Shown piece after piece: positions 30,826 to 44,560 of a stretch of 64,000 bases of DNA. The notes below the pieces were generated by a model that was not told the origin of the DNA, made no database searches, and saw only the letters and a list, made by a program, of their open reading frames with translations. The translations under genes were made by a program, and so were the position numbers. The first letter of the stretch is position 1. Every line of letters starts with the position of its first letter. The stretch is from Bacillus sp. JCM 19058. GTDB lineage: Bacteria > Bacillota > Bacilli > Bacillales_H > Bacillaceae_D. Location of the stretch: positions 6,064 to 70,063 of the forward strand of contig BAXO01000019.1 of assembly GCA_001310555.1 (NCBI GenBank), read 5' to 3'.

Positions 30826-31392
30826 ATAACTGAGTCTCCGGGGCAAGCGGAGTAACTCTGCTAATAATTTTTCTTAAGCACTCCTCCTCTCACTAAGTTT
30901 AATCAGTGCGTTACTTTACAAATTTATCCACCTCCTTTTTAAATTAACACTCATTGAAAGCGCCGTCAACAGAGAAACTATCTCGTCTATTTGCAAGCAT
31001 AACTTCAAACGCAACAGGTCTTTCTCTAATTTATAGCGAACGGGTAGCTGATTTTTCCATGAACAATCCTAATGCAAGCCTCCTTATCAGATCTCTCAAC
31101 TGGTACAGCCTTACAAAGATTCGCTTCTCCGTTGACCGCACTAAATCGAGCAAAGGAGGAAAATGGGTTTTCATTATCATACTTGTAGTCGCACGAACAG
31201 TGACATGGTCATGGAGGCGGCAGTGCCTAGTATCATGCTTCTTCATCGATATGTAAATGCGCTGGGAGGTTAAGGGCATTGCAGGATCACTCCATACATA
31301 GTATTAAAGTACATGCGGACATATGAATTGAATAGCCTCATTCAAAGAGAGGGCGTCAACACAACGAGTTGTTTTAAAACAGGACAGCTCGG
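30826..31392. other. Region between GH43 promoter and AraC gene
   Basis: No established gene. It contains one small open frame with a strong ribosome site (31163-31273, listed separately); the other short frames in this stretch are not convincing. Confidence 0.4.
31163..31273 (+). CDS. Possible small protein, 36 residues
   Basis: ATG at 31163 is preceded at good spacing by CAAAGGAGGAAA, close to an ideal ribosome site. The product starts MGFHYHTCSRTNSDMVMEAA and ends LLHRYVNALGG. Not recognised. It might be a leader peptide or a remnant. Support is only the ribosome site and the sensible composition. Confidence 0.4.
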   Translation: MGFHYHTCSRTNSDMVMEAAVPSIMLLHRYVNALGG

Positions 31393-32283
31393 CTAAAGGA
31401 GGCTCCGCTTCGCAGTCCTGTACTGGCCAGGGGTTATGCCTGTCTTATTTCGAAACAACCGAATAAAATAATTGGCGTCGTCTACTCCTAGCCTGCTTGC
31501 AATCAATGAAATCGCCTCATCCGATTCGGCAAGCTGCTTTTTTGCCTCCTCGATCAAGAGAAAATGTGCATATTGAAGAGGTGTCATCCCGGTATGCTTT
31601 TTTAGGCAGCGTGACAAATAGTCCCTATTAAAATGAAAGTTGTGCTCAAGCTCGCTTAAATGAAAAGGCTGTCCAATGTGCTGCCGTAAGAATGCTTCTA
31701 TTTGACGACTTAGTAAAAATGAACGAGAGGGCCTCCTATCTTGCTGTCCCCAATTTTTAAGCCACTCCTGTAGCTGTGACAGCAGCATCACCAGCAAGTT
31801 TTGCAGCGTCAAAGCGTTACCTTCATTCAGTATGTTCTGTACACGTACCATTTCGCGAAGGATAGGCAGTAATGGGAGCGGCTCGATAGACGCCACTTAG
31901 GAATAAACATCCGTTGCTCAACCGGTTCACTATCCTGATCAGTACCGTTAGGAAGCGGAGTTGACCAAATGATTTGCTTTTCGGGGACGAGACTTGCTCC
32001 GGAAGGGTGAAAAAAAATGCACCCAATATATTTCTGTATTTTCTTCGCATGGCCGATGTCCATAATGGTATCGATCGGGCTCAAGAACAAACAAATGACC
32101 CTTCTCTAACGTGTAAGACTTGTCACCTTCCGTTATGTACAGCCTTCCTTTAAGAACTAGCAGAACATCAAAAACAGAAAATTGCCTCCCGATATGTTGG
32201 TCTCCGGGTCTCCAGATAGCATGACCGACAGTAATAAACTGGGGCAATGGGGGAATTCGAAGCTGTAAACCGTTCACCTTCAT
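31393..32283 (-). CDS. AraC family transcriptional regulator (frameshifted)
   Basis: The N-terminal cupin-like sugar-binding region (FDVLLVLKGRLYITEGDKSY, LEPDRYHYGHRP) is followed by the C-terminal double helix-turn-helix (HLSELEHNFHFNRDYLSRCL, ISLIASRLGVDDANYFIRLF, GITPGQYR). Breaks at A/T runs near 32010 and around 31890 split it; joined length about 297 residues. The ATG at 32283 follows AGGAGGA. It is divergent from the GHL6 glycosidase gene, which it probably controls through the 290-bp gap. Confidence 0.9.
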
Positions 32284-32571
32284 TTCCTCCTAATCAGTAT
32301 TCGCTAACGTTTTTCATTATTCTAGCGACGGAATTCATCTCTATAAAACGCTGCGACAAATGGTTACTTACCTTAGCTGTGCTTGATGGCGTCACTATTA
32401 AGATTCATTCATAGACGCTTCTGAATTAGGCAAAAGCATTCATTCATTACACTATCATAAGAAGTCGATTTTGTGCTATAAATAATCGAAATATTGTCTA
32501 TTTCCTTTGTATTTAGTTAGCTATAGTAGATTCATAGACAGTCCAAAACTGTATAAAAAGGAGTGTTAATC

Positions 32572-34543
32572 GTGCGATTCAGACAAGTTCATTTGGACTT
32601 CCATACTTCGGAAGCAATAGCGGGAATTGGGAGTGGTTTTTCCAAGGAACAGTTTCAACAGATGTTAAAGAAAGGCTGCGTTGACTCAATAACGCTCTTC
32701 TCCAAGTGTCATCATGGTTGGGCTTATCACCCTACAGTGGCGAATGAAATCCATCCGGAGCTAAATTTTGATTTGCTTGGCTCTATGATCGAAGCTGCCC
32801 ATGAGATTGATGTTCGAACACCCGTTTATATTTCCGCAGGACTGGATGAGAAGCTTGCCCGCAAACGCCCGGAATGGCTTATTCGTGACATAGAAGATAA
32901 GCAGGGTGGGGTCAAGGCTTTATGAAGCCGGTATATCATGAGTTTTGCATGAATACCCCATACCTCGATCTATTACTAGACCAAATCGAAGAAGTCGTTA
33001 GAAATTACGATGCAGATGGGATATTTCTTGACATTGTCGGAGCTCGACAATGTTATTGCCAGTACTGCGTTCAGGAACTGCGAGAGCTAGGAAAGGATCC
33101 GCGAGATCAACAGGCGGTTACCGAACTGGGCGAAAAAGTATTTCGAAATTACGCGTTAAAGGTTAAGGATAGAATTCATAGAATCAAACCGGATATGCCT
33201 ATTTTCCACAACAGCGGCCATATTAGAAGAGGACGCAGAGACTTGTTATACTTTAACACGCATTTAGAATTAGAATCGCTGCCAACAGGCGGCTGGGGTT
33301 ACGACCACTTTCCACTATCGGCCAGATATGCGCAAACGGTTGGTCTCGACTATTTAGGTATGACAGGGAAGTTCCATACTTCTTGGGGAGAATTCGGCGG
33401 CTTTAAGCACCCTAACGCCCTCCGTTACGAGACGGCACTCAGTTTAGCTAACGGGGCACGCTGCTCAATCGGAGACCAGCTTCACCCTGACGGCATAATG
33501 GATGAAGCCACATACGCACTTATAGGGACCGCCTATAAAGAGGTTGCCACAAAAGAGCCTTGGTGCACTGACGTTTCCAGTGTGGCAGATGTAGCACTTC
33601 TTTCTTTAGAAGCCGTTCACGCACAGCAGCAAACTGAAGATAGCGCTTCCGCAGGCTTGTCTGATGCAGGCGCAGTACGGATGCTACTGGAGGGAAAGAT
33701 TCTTTTTGACGTGCTCGATCTTGAAGCAGATTTCGAGCGCTACAAGGTTCTAATTTTGCCAGATGGTGTCCGAATGACGTTTGAGCTTGAAAAAAAGCTG
33801 TCCGATTACACAGCTAATGGTGGTAAAATTCTAGCAACCGGTAGTTCTGGACTGCGCGATACGGGGCAATTCGGCATCGATTTCGGAGTAAAATGGCTTG
33901 AAGAGAACCGATACAGGCCGGATTACTTCCACCCTCACTTTCAGCTGAAAAATCTGGAGACGACCTCGTTTATTTTTTTATTCGAAAGGTCAACGCATCG
34001 AGCTTAATGGAGGGACCAAGCTCGGTCGAAGAGAGGATCCTTATTTTAACCGGGATTTATTTACCTTCTGTTCGCACCAGCATACACCAAGCTCCAAAAA
34101 CGACGGCGGTCCTGGGATGGTCGAAGGCTCCCAAGGCATTTATATTGCCTGGAACATCTTTGAAGATTATGCGACGAAAGGCAGCCTAATTTTAAAGGAA
34201 ACCGTCTTATTTGCGCTGGAACGACTGCTAAATGGAAGTAGGACGGTTAAAACGACTCTTCCAGCGCAAGGAATAGCTACGCTGCAGCACCAGGAAAAAA
34301 AAGAACCGCTATATCAATCACTTGCTTTATGCGTCACCCGTCAAGCGAGGGGACGGCATCGAAGTCATCGAGGATCTCATCCCATTGTACGATATAGACG
34401 TAGAGCTACAGATCCCGAGGCAAATTAAGAAGTTATATTTGGCTCCTCAAATGACACAACTAGCATTCGATCAAGACGAGGAACGGATCTCCTTCCGAAT
34501 CCCAGAGCTCACTTGTCATCAAATGGTCGTACTGGATTACTGA
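32572..34543 (+). CDS. GHL6-type glycoside hydrolase/beta-galactosidase-like protein (frameshifted)
   Basis: The start RFRQVHLDFHTSEAIAGIGS and TLFSKCHHGWAYHPT are hallmarks of the hypothetical glycosyl hydrolase 6 family. A TIM barrel follows (YDADGIFLDIVGARQCYCQYC, then RYETALSLANGARCSIGDQ), a trimerisation-like Rossmann part (DVLDLEADFERYKVLILPDG) and a C-terminal beta domain ending CHQMVVLDY. Breaks near 32915, 33970, 34050 and 34330. Joined length about 656 residues. The start is GTG at 32572 behind AAAAAGGAG. The substrate is unknown; no signal peptide, so it probably acts inside the cell on imported sugars. Confidence 0.82.
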
Positions 34544-34626
34544 GCAAGGAAAATTGTTCGCATCGAAGCCTTACCTATCAGTCGCCGATCGCCTTTGAGA
34601 GAAAGCACGGCGATCACAGCGCTCGA

Positions 34627-34672
34627 AATAAGCAGGCCAACAAAAACGACTTTTGTTTGGCCTGCTTTATTC
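34627..34672 (+). terminator. Terminator after the glycosidase gene
   Basis: AATAAGCAGGCCAA pairs with TTGGCCTGCTTTATT around an inner CAAAA/TTTTG stem; a T-rich tail follows. Confidence 0.8.
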
Positions 34673-34871
34673 TCTATGAAAGGAATGTAAGCTTGTAAAG
34701 GAATGATACGTCAAATGCTATGGGAACAACAGCAGTCGTTAACTGCCTTCGATATTGGATATATATATATAAGGCTCGCTATTTGAAAAAAATTGGCTCT
34801 GTCCGTCAATTGGCGAAAAAAAATTATCTTATGATAAAATGAACGAAAATGATAGATATGAGGTGAAAGAA

Positions 34872-35150
34872 ATGTGTCGAAACATTAGGACATTATATAA
34901 TTTCGCTCCTCCGGCTACCGATGAAGAAATCCGAGCGGCCTCCCTTCAATACGTGCGAAAGATTACTGGCTTCAATAAGCCATCGAAGGCAAACGAGGAT
35001 GCGTTCAATCGCGCGGTCGAGGAAGTATCATTCGTTACCCGGGATCTGTTAGACTCGCTTGTAACCAATGCCCAGCCACGTAATCGCGAGGTTGAAGCCG
35101 AACGGGCCCGAGCAAGAGCTGAGAAAAGATTCGGTGTGAAGGAAGCCTAA
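34872..35150 (+). CDS. DUF2277 family protein
   Basis: 92 residues, intact. Starts MCRNIRTLYNFAPPATDEEI, the family signature, and continues YVRKITGFNKPSKANEDAFN. I chose the ATG at 34872 behind GAGGTGAAAG rather than the upstream ATG at 34839. Function unknown; single-gene transcript by context. Confidence 0.9.
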   Translation: MCRNIRTLYNFAPPATDEEIRAASLQYVRKITGFNKPSKANEDAFNRAVEEVSFVTRDLLDSLVTNAQPRNREVEAERARARAEKRFGVKEA

Positions 35151-35157
35151 AGTATTC

Positions 35158-35214
35158 AGGCTGGTCATGAAAAAAGAGGAAGCTTTATCTGTCTGCCTTT
35201 ATTTTCATGACCAG
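35158..35214. terminator. Long inverted repeat between convergent genes
   Basis: GCTGGTCATGAAAA and TTTTCATGACCAGC form a 14-bp stem around a 28-nt loop, just after DUF2277 and ahead of the end of the convergent oxidoreductase. Probably a bidirectional terminator although T runs are short. Confidence 0.6.
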
Positions 35215-35278
35215 CGCTACAATTTTGATAGCCCTATTTTTATCTTTCCACTGCAAAAATGATCGGATAAACGAACAG

Positions 35279-36586
35279 CTATTTACTGCTAGAAGGCGCT
35301 TTCAATACTTCGAAAATAAGAGCATGGAGCGGTTCGTCACTGTTGTTTTCCAGCCCGTGTTTCCACCAAGGCTTGTTTAAGACGACATCCCCCGCTTTGA
35401 CCTGTCGTGCCTCGCCGTTCACGGTCATTAACCCGGTCCCATCCAATACAATGTACACCTCTTCATCCTCCCGGTGCCCATGATAGCCGATGGATGCTCC
35501 TGGTGGGATTTCTACGTACCCCATAAACATGATCGGTGTATCGAAATCGTCCCGAGAATACAGACGTTTGCCTCTTGTTAAGCCCTTCCCGTTATGGCTC
35601 GCTGAAGGCTGGCCAAATTCCATATCGTAAAAGTTGCGCACAATCATCGGTCCATACCCCCAGCTCGCAGAAGTGTCGACCGTTTGGTTCGTTTGAATCG
35701 ATTGCCTCGTATAGTGTGCAAGTGCTTGGTTTTTCAAGTAATCCTTAGCACTGGTTTCCGGCTCCCTCTTCTCCTCAAGGGATTTGAGAAATTCGGTAAA
35801 CGGCCCCGGTGCATCAACATCACTCACATCGTCGATTAACGAGGTAACCCCGTCCTTCGTCAAATAAATTTCGTTATCAATCAATTCGAGGCAACCTTGA
35901 TCGCCCTCAATTCTCCAATTACCCGCCCAATCCGTATGCTTGCCCTTCGATTTAAAAGAGCATCGAAAGGTCGCTGTAATTCCTGCTTGCAATTCCATCA
36001 TTATATTCAGGCTATGACGGAATGTAGCGAACAGCTTTCCGACCTCTCTCCCGGTCAAGTAACGGATTAGGTCGAAGTGGTGAACAGTTATTCCTTCCAA
36101 AATACTCGTCTTATCCGGAGAAGTCTTATCGTTATAACGGTAAAATTCTCCGTCCATTGTTAGGATAGTGCCGATTTCCCCACCTGCTATCAATTGCTTT
36201 ACTTTTCGAACGAACGGAAAAGCGCGATAGTTTTCAGCGATCATAAACGGAATCCTTTCTCTCTCCGCCGTTTCGACCATCTTGATCGCATCCTCGTAAT
36301 TATCCGCAATCGGCTTTTCACAAAACACAGGAATTTTGTAAGCAAAAGCGAGCTCGTTAATTTCCTTATGAGTCTGTGGAGGTGTGACATTTAGCAGCAC
36401 GTCCGGCCGCTCTTTTGCTATTGCTTCTTGTACCGAATTGTAAAAGGAAATTCCGTCCTGCTCGACCTTTTCCCGCTTGCTTTCATCGATATCGACAACC
36501 GCCAGCTGTAGCTCGCTGTAATGTTTACATAGCCTCCGGTACCAGCCTGAACCGAACCCACCAATACCAACCAGTAATGCTTTCAT
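35279..36586 (-). CDS. Gfo/Idh/MocA oxidoreductase fused to a C-terminal cupin
   Basis: 435 residues, intact. The N-terminal Rossmann fold begins KALLVGIGGFGSGWYRRL; PVFCEKPIADN is the conserved EKP motif; the substrate domain shows EGITVHHFDLIRYL. Residues about 340-425 form a cupin: MGYVEIPPGASIGYHGHREDEEVYIVLDG and later KPWWKHGLENN, with metal-ligand His and Glu. The NAD(P) sugar dehydrogenase plus cupin fusion may couple oxidation with a second step or ligand sensing; this is inference. The ATG at 36586 has GGAGGGATAATGAG before it. Confidence 0.88.
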   Translation of the reverse strand: MKALLVGIGGFGSGWYRRLCKHYSELQLAVVDIDESKREKVEQDGISFYNSVQEAIAKERPDVLLNVTPPQTHKEINELAFAYKIPVFCEKPIADNYEDAIKMVETAERERIPFMIAENYRAFPFVRKVKQLIAGGEIGTILTMDGEFYRYNDKTSPDKTSILEGITVHHFDLIRYLTGREVGKLFATFRHSLNIMMELQAGITATFRCSFKSKGKHTDWAGNWRIEGDQGCLELIDNEIYLTKDGVTSLIDDVSDVDAPGPFTEFLKSLEEKREPETSAKDYLKNQALAHYTRQSIQTNQTVDTSASWGYGPMIVRNFYDMEFGQPSASHNGKGLTRGKRLYSRDDFDTPIMFMGYVEIPPGASIGYHGHREDEEVYIVLDGTGLMTVNGEARQVKAGDVVLNKPWWKHGLENNSDEPLHALIFEVLKAPSSSK

Positions 36587-37316
36587 CTCATTATCCCTCC
36601 CCTTTTATAAAAAGACAGATGTTCTTATTGATAGCTAAGTATATGCTCAACGCCTTTCAATAATCTTCTCCTTCATTGCGGAAACACCTTCATTTACTTT
36701 TCTACAGCTAAAAGGAAGACCGTTAGCAAGAAAAATGTCCTTTTTCACAAACGTTTCCAATTTCGATGGGATCGTATGAAAAGGTGAAGCTGCTAGGCCG
36801 AAAATAACTCGACGTTTCGAACGAATTCGTACCCAGGTTTTCTTGACCAAGCGTGATGTTCGCTTGATTTCGGCTTCACCGAACCCAACACAAAAAAATT
36901 GTCCAAGAAAGCTATAACGGCCAAAGTAAACCTTTTGCTAGTAATAATAGATCGCGTGCTTGAAATTAAGTTACCTTTGTTATAAATAAGCTTTGAAATT
37001 GATCCTTAATTTTCGGATGGCAGCTAGGGGTCTTTTCCCGGTTCTTCTTAACAAATTTGTCCCCCCCTCCCTTATGAAAGGCCAATGCTTATATCGGTGC
37101 CCTTAAGCTCTTCAATACGGTAACAAGTGGCTGTGGCGAGGTTTCCTTCTTTACGGAAGTTGATAATCTTAAGTGAATTTATTTTTGGACACAAAAACTC
37201 CCCCTAAGATAAACACAAGTTTTTTTTAACTTGTCTTGTCTGCTTAAGGGGGAGCATATCACTGATTAGGATCAATTGTGGTGCAGATATCACTGAACGA
37301 TCCTTCAGCGGTAAAG
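36587..37316. other. Intergenic region with long hairpin
   Basis: No supported gene in about 730 bases; a 67-codon minus frame at 36647-36850 has no family features. A long imperfect hairpin occupies 37196-37256. Confidence 0.45.
37196..37256. repeat. Long imperfect hairpin
   Basis: CTCCCCCTAAG pairs with CTTAAGGGGGAG, and inner ACAAGTT with AACTTGT around a T run. About 60 nt in all. It could be the terminator of the aldo/keto reductase gene on the minus strand or the relic end of a mobile element. Confidence 0.5.
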
Positions 37317-38139
37317 TTAACGTACGTTCATGTCATTTGGATTAGCACCTCTGCGCGCGTTACGGTCAAGCGCATCGATCGCCTTCATGTCCTCTTCTGT
37401 CAATTCAAAGTCAAAAACATTAAAGTTTTCTTCAATCCTAGACGGCGTCACGGACTTTGGAATGACAATTGTATTGTTTTGCAGGTGCCAACGCAAAACA
37501 ACCTGGGCATTCGTTTTTTGATAAGTTGCAGCGATCGCTCTCACTTTCTCATCCTGAAGCACTTCTCCTCCTTGATCAAGGGGGCTCCACGCTTCGATAA
37601 AAATATTATGCTTCGCACAAAATTCCTTGAGCTCATTTGCGACAATACGGGTGACACTCAACTTGGTTAAGGACTGGCTTAATTTCGCATTCATCCAAAA
37701 GACGCTGCAAATGTTCAATTTCAAAGTTACAAACACCAATCGCCTTCACTCGTCCGTCTTTATAAAGCGTTTCGAGCGCTTTATATGTATCGATATACTG
37801 ATCATATTCCGGTGTCGGCCAATGAATTAAATAAAGATCGGCAAAGTCAGTGCCAAGCCGCTTTAAGCTCTCGTCATATGCCCTTAACGTATTATCGTAA
37901 CCTTGATCACTGTTCCAAACTTTCGTCGTAATAAAGAGGTTGTCGCGAGGGATGCCCGATTGCTTAATAGCCGTACCCACTCCGCTTTCATTACGATAGA
38001 TCATAGCTGTATCAATAGAGGTATAGCCTACCTCGAGAGCTTTAGCCACTGCCGGCGTGGCCTTTTCGTCTTCAACCTGCCAGACCCCAAACCCGAGTTG
38101 GGGCATTTTTAACCCGTTGTTTAACGTTACAGTATTCAT
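37317..38139 (-). CDS. Aldo/keto reductase (frameshifted)
   Basis: NADPH-dependent carbonyl reductase of the glyoxal/methylglyoxal (YvgN/YtbE) type. Motifs: MPQLGFGVWQVED, SIDTAMIYRNESGVG with the catalytic Asp and Tyr, LFITTKVWNSDQGY with Lys, LYLIHWPTPE with His, and IPKSVTPSRIEENFNVFDFE. The frames join near 37660 (VECHPYLSQ) into about 275 residues. The ATG at 38139 follows AAGGAGTTGG. Confidence 0.93.
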
Positions 38140-38372
38140 CTTTACCAACTCCTTATAAAAGAATTCAACCGCAGTCACAGTATACCATAATCAAGTCTTG
38201 TAATCTTTAAAAAGCCCCCACCTGCCTATACGCTGGCAAGGACAGGCCGGCGCAGAACACAAAGAAGCGCCACCCAAGCCTATTCTTATTGTTAGCCTTT
38301 AGCTTTTACGCAGTCCAAGCCCACTTCGTGAATCTAGCAGGATTATGGTGAATTCGGAGCACTTATCCTCGA

Positions 38373-41019
<2,647 letters not shown>

Positions 41020-41101
41020 TCATTCTGGAAATTACCTGTATACCTTATTCTATTTGCAAAAGTGCCTCTTATAACGTTTTGCACCGACCCCCTTGAAATA
41101 T

Positions 41102-41359
41102 TTAGAATTTATTGGTTAAAATTAACAATACTTGTTTACTCACGTACCCGTCAACCGATAAGAACACCATTATGTCTTGATTTTTTTTAAATATTGTGTT
41201 ATCGCTTCCTCTTTTTTTTAGCTTTCGTGATTCCTGTGCCAGCATGATGATCGGTTTTTTTCTCGAACCCGTACGCAAAACGGGTCTACTTTCACGTTCT
41301 GTATAGACGGGTTCCAAAGCCTTATCATCGAACTTTCGGTAACGGCCAAGGGACATTAC
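41102..41359 (-). CDS. Small hypothetical basic protein
   Basis: Starts MSLGRYRKFDDKALEPVYTE behind AGGTGAAAGTA. It could be about 85 residues, or end earlier with a KAKKKRKR tail if the A run after TGSRKK (about 41262) is miscounted. It is rich in Lys and Arg, with no known family. It sits between rph and the ABC exporter on the same strand. Confidence 0.4.
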   Translation of the reverse strand, partial: VMSLGRYRKFDDKALEPVYTERESRPVLRTGSRKKPIIMLAQESRKLKKRGSDNTIFKKNQDIMVFLSVDGYVSKQVLLILTNKF

Positions 41360-41377
41360 TTTCACCTACAAATCTCT

Positions 41378-42981
41378 TTATCCTTGGATATCCCGCCTCT
41401 TATATCCAATAAAACCTGCAACGATAAAAACGAGCGCTATAATCGTCAGTATAGAAACCTTCATAACCTCCATTTCTTCTATTGGAAGCTGCGGGATGTG
41501 ACCAAATGGAGACAAATTCGCCATCCAGTCCGGAAATTGTAAGAGCCCACCTAAGTAGACGACGATAAAGGAATAGCCTAAATAAAGCCATATCAAGCCA
41601 GTTGTTTTCGTCGTAAACCCAGTGAGCAATATGACTATTCCGATCATAAGCCACTTCGCCGGTAGATAGGCTATTGCTGCTCCATAAAGCGTACCAAAGG
41701 CAATAGCTTCATCCATGACGCAGTCCCAGCAGACCAAAGGCCGATTACTGCAAGTGACAACATGATAAATGCGACAACAAGCGCTACGAGCAATGAACTC
41801 CCCATTAAATTAGTTCGAGAGACGGCGCGACTCAATAAATGCTCTGTACGATTCTTTTTTTCTTCGCCGTTCAATTTAAGCACCGCCATTAATGCTGGAA
41901 TCGTACTTATCATTGCCATAACCGACATAAGCATCGTCATAAACTGCTCCGTTAATGAAAACCCTTCCCCAGGGGTTAAAAGCTGTTGCATCATTTCGTT
42001 ATCAGCAAAAAAAAGCTTCTAAATCACCTAAAACCGAGCCATAAGACATACCCATCGCGAGCATACCTACCGCCCAAGCGATTAACCCTGTTCTCTGCAG
42101 TCTGATTGTTAAGCCGAGTGGACTCTGTAAAAAAGGGGAGGCATGCTTCCTCCCAGGCTTCGCTGGTAAAAAGCCCGCTTCTAAGTCACGAATCGCGTTT
42201 AAAAATAAAGCCAGAATAGCGAGAAGCAGTGCGACACCGAACGTTAGCACAAGCGGCAGCCAATAATTATTTACATATACTTGTGCACGTAACACCCACC
42301 CTAAGGGTGAAAACAAAGAAAATGCTTCATTGCCCGCGTCACCAATGGCTCTGATTAAATAAGAAATACCGAGAACGGCAAAGGACAAGCCAATCGTTCC
42401 CCGTACATTTTCTGATAACTGGGCAAATACCGCTGTCACCGCGGTGAAGAAAATACCAGTTGTTCCTAATACGGCGCCGTACAGTAGGGACCTTGCAAGT
42501 CGATGCCCTCTAGCCGCAGAGCATACAAACCAAAGCCAGTGATGACGGCCAGCAGTATATTCGTACCGAACATAATGAGCATCGTGGCACTTAAGTTAGA
42601 CAAGCGTCCAACAGGCAGAGAACGAATCATTTCAATCCGGCCATCCTCTTCATCTGCACGCGTGTGGCGAGCAACGAGCAAAATACTCATAATCGCAACT
42701 GCAACAGAGGTGAGAAGTAACATTTGATTCGCCATCATCGCCCCTATGGTATAATTTTCGAGCCCATACACTGGGCCAAGCATCGCTGTCACCGCAGGAT
42801 TTCTCATCGTTTCTGCCATCACTTGTCTTTCTTCTTCTGTCGGGTAAAGGTCGTTAAAGGCAACAGCGACAACAACTGTCATCGCCGCCAAAGAGATGAG
42901 CCAAACAGGGATACGGATCCGGTCTCGTCGTAAGGTAAATCGAAAAATCATACGAGTCTGGTTGAATAACTGCTTTGCCAT
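41378..42981 (-). CDS. ABC-2 type exporter permease (frameshifted)
   Basis: About 534 residues with many hydrophobic segments. It begins AKQLFNQTRMIFRFTLRRDRIR; repeated halves with loops such as RIEMIRSLPVGRLSNLSATM and HLLSRAVSRTNLMGSSLL are typical of tetronasin/antibiotic-resistance type ABC-2 permeases. Breaks near 42450, 42000 and 41700. Its start codon overlaps the stop of the ATPase gene (TAATG), so both make one pump. Confidence 0.85.
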
Positions 42982-43883
42982 TAAATCGCACCTCCAGCCC
43001 CTGCTCCTTTATAATGACGCATAAATAAATCCTCTAATGCCGGTGGCGCACTTTCTAGCTTCACAATCCCAAATTGACTGATATGCTTCATAACATTATC
43101 CAATTCATCAGTATCGACTTTGAAAGAGTAGGCTTCTCCTTCCTTTGTCATATCATGGATACCGCTTAACTCGCTTAAAGAAGCGAGTGGCTGCTTCGTC
43201 TCAACCAGAATATTTGTCCGTGTGAGGTGACGTAGCTCATTCAAAGTTCCCGTCTCAATGATTTCTCCTTTACGAATAATCCCAACTCTGTCACATAACC
43301 TTTCCACTTCAGATAAAATATGACTGGAAAGAAGCACACTTTTTCCGGCTTTTTTTTGCGTTAAGTACGCATTCCTGAAATACTTGCTCCATCAAAGGAT
43401 CTAATCCAGATGTCGGCTCATCTAAAATATAAAGATCGGCATCTGATGAAAAAGCAGCAACGAGTGCCACCTTTTGGCGGTTTCCTTTTGAATACGTTCG
43501 ACATTTTTTTTCGTTGGATCCAAATTAAATTTATTGATCAACTCCTCACGCCTGCTTTTCTGATTCGTTCCCCGCAATTTCACGAAAAGATCGATCACTT
43601 CCCCGCCCGTTAAGTTCGGCCATAAATTCACATCTCCCGGAACATAGGCAATTCGTTTATGGATGTCTACGGCATCGGACCAAGCATCTTTACCAAATAT
43701 CCTCGCTTCTCCTTCCGTCGCCTTCAAAATTCCGAGCAAAATACGAATCGTCGTTGACTTCCCGGCACCGTTTGGACCAATAAACCCATACACCTCGCCG
43801 GACCTCACTTCGATGTTTACATTGTTTAATGCCGTAAACTTACCGAACCGTTTCGTTAATGAGTGTACATTAATTATCGTCAC
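42981..43883 (-). CDS. ABC exporter ATP-binding protein (frameshifted)
   Basis: Walker [20 protein letters not shown]; the Walker B and D loop region appears in the second frame as [14 protein letters not shown]-loop [17 protein letters not shown]. The C-terminal extension ends [18 protein letters not shown]. The frames join at T runs 43504-43511 and 43350-43356 to about 300 residues. It powers the downstream ABC-2 permease; it starts 17 bp past the TetR gene. Confidence 0.93.
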
Positions 43884-43900
43884 TTTTATCTCCCTCCTTT

Positions 43901-44524
43901 TTAATCCTTAGCGTGAATACCCTGTGCAAAAATTTTCAGCATTTCATCCACCGCCTGTAAATAACGCTCGGAATGCTCAAACCAGTTGCCTTCCATTAAA
44001 TAATGATCGGTAAGTAAAAGCGTTTGCTGGTAAAAAAGGAAGGCAGCTACCTCCAAATCGATATCCGCTCGAACTATACCTGCCTCCTGCCCATTTTTAA
44101 GTAAACCGATTATATATTGCTTCGTATACTCCTCCCAATCTCCAATCATTTGATTTTTGAACGCCGGGTCCCCTTTAATAAGATGATTTCCAATCTTCGC
44201 GTATGCAGGATGCTCGATCGCAAACTGTATACCCGCCTTGTACATATTTCTAAGCACCTCGAAAATATCACCTTGCTGGGGTTCATCGAAATGTTTCTCC
44301 AAATACGATACCTTTTCTTCGGCAACGAGCTGAAAAATATACTTATACAGATCCTCTAAATCTTCAAAATATTGATAAAAGCTCCCCCGTGATATACCGG
44401 CTCTTTCAATGATTCGATTAATACTTGCATCGTAAAGATGAAATTCGGCGAATTCAGCAATTGCTACTTCAGTGATGCGTTCCCTTTTCGGCTCAAGTAA
44501 ATTAAAGAATGTTTTCTTTGGCAC
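43901..44524 (-). CDS. TetR family regulator of the ABC exporter
   Basis: 207 residues, intact. Helix-turn-helix: RERITEVAIAEFAEFHLYDA then INRIIERAGISRGSFYQYFE. It heads the operon tetR-ATPase-permease. Three similar palindromes directly upstream are its likely binding sites, so the operon should be induced when a pump substrate binds the protein. The ATG (44524) has AGGAGAGATTC before it. Confidence 0.93.
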   Translation of the reverse strand: MPKKTFFNLLEPKRERITEVAIAEFAEFHLYDASINRIIERAGISRGSFYQYFEDLEDLYKYIFQLVAEEKVSYLEKHFDEPQQGDIFEVLRNMYKAGIQFAIEHPAYAKIGNHLIKGDPAFKNQMIGDWEEYTKQYIIGLLKNGQEAGIVRADIDLEVAAFLFYQQTLLLTDHYLMEGNWFEHSERYLQAVDEMLKIFAQGIHAKD

Positions 44525-44560
44525 ATGAATCTCTCCTAAAATCTCTTTTATTCAGCTCAC

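Noticed and set aside
36647..36850. 67-codon minus-strand frame
   Set aside because: No clear ribosome site or family signature and surrounded by non-coding sequence.
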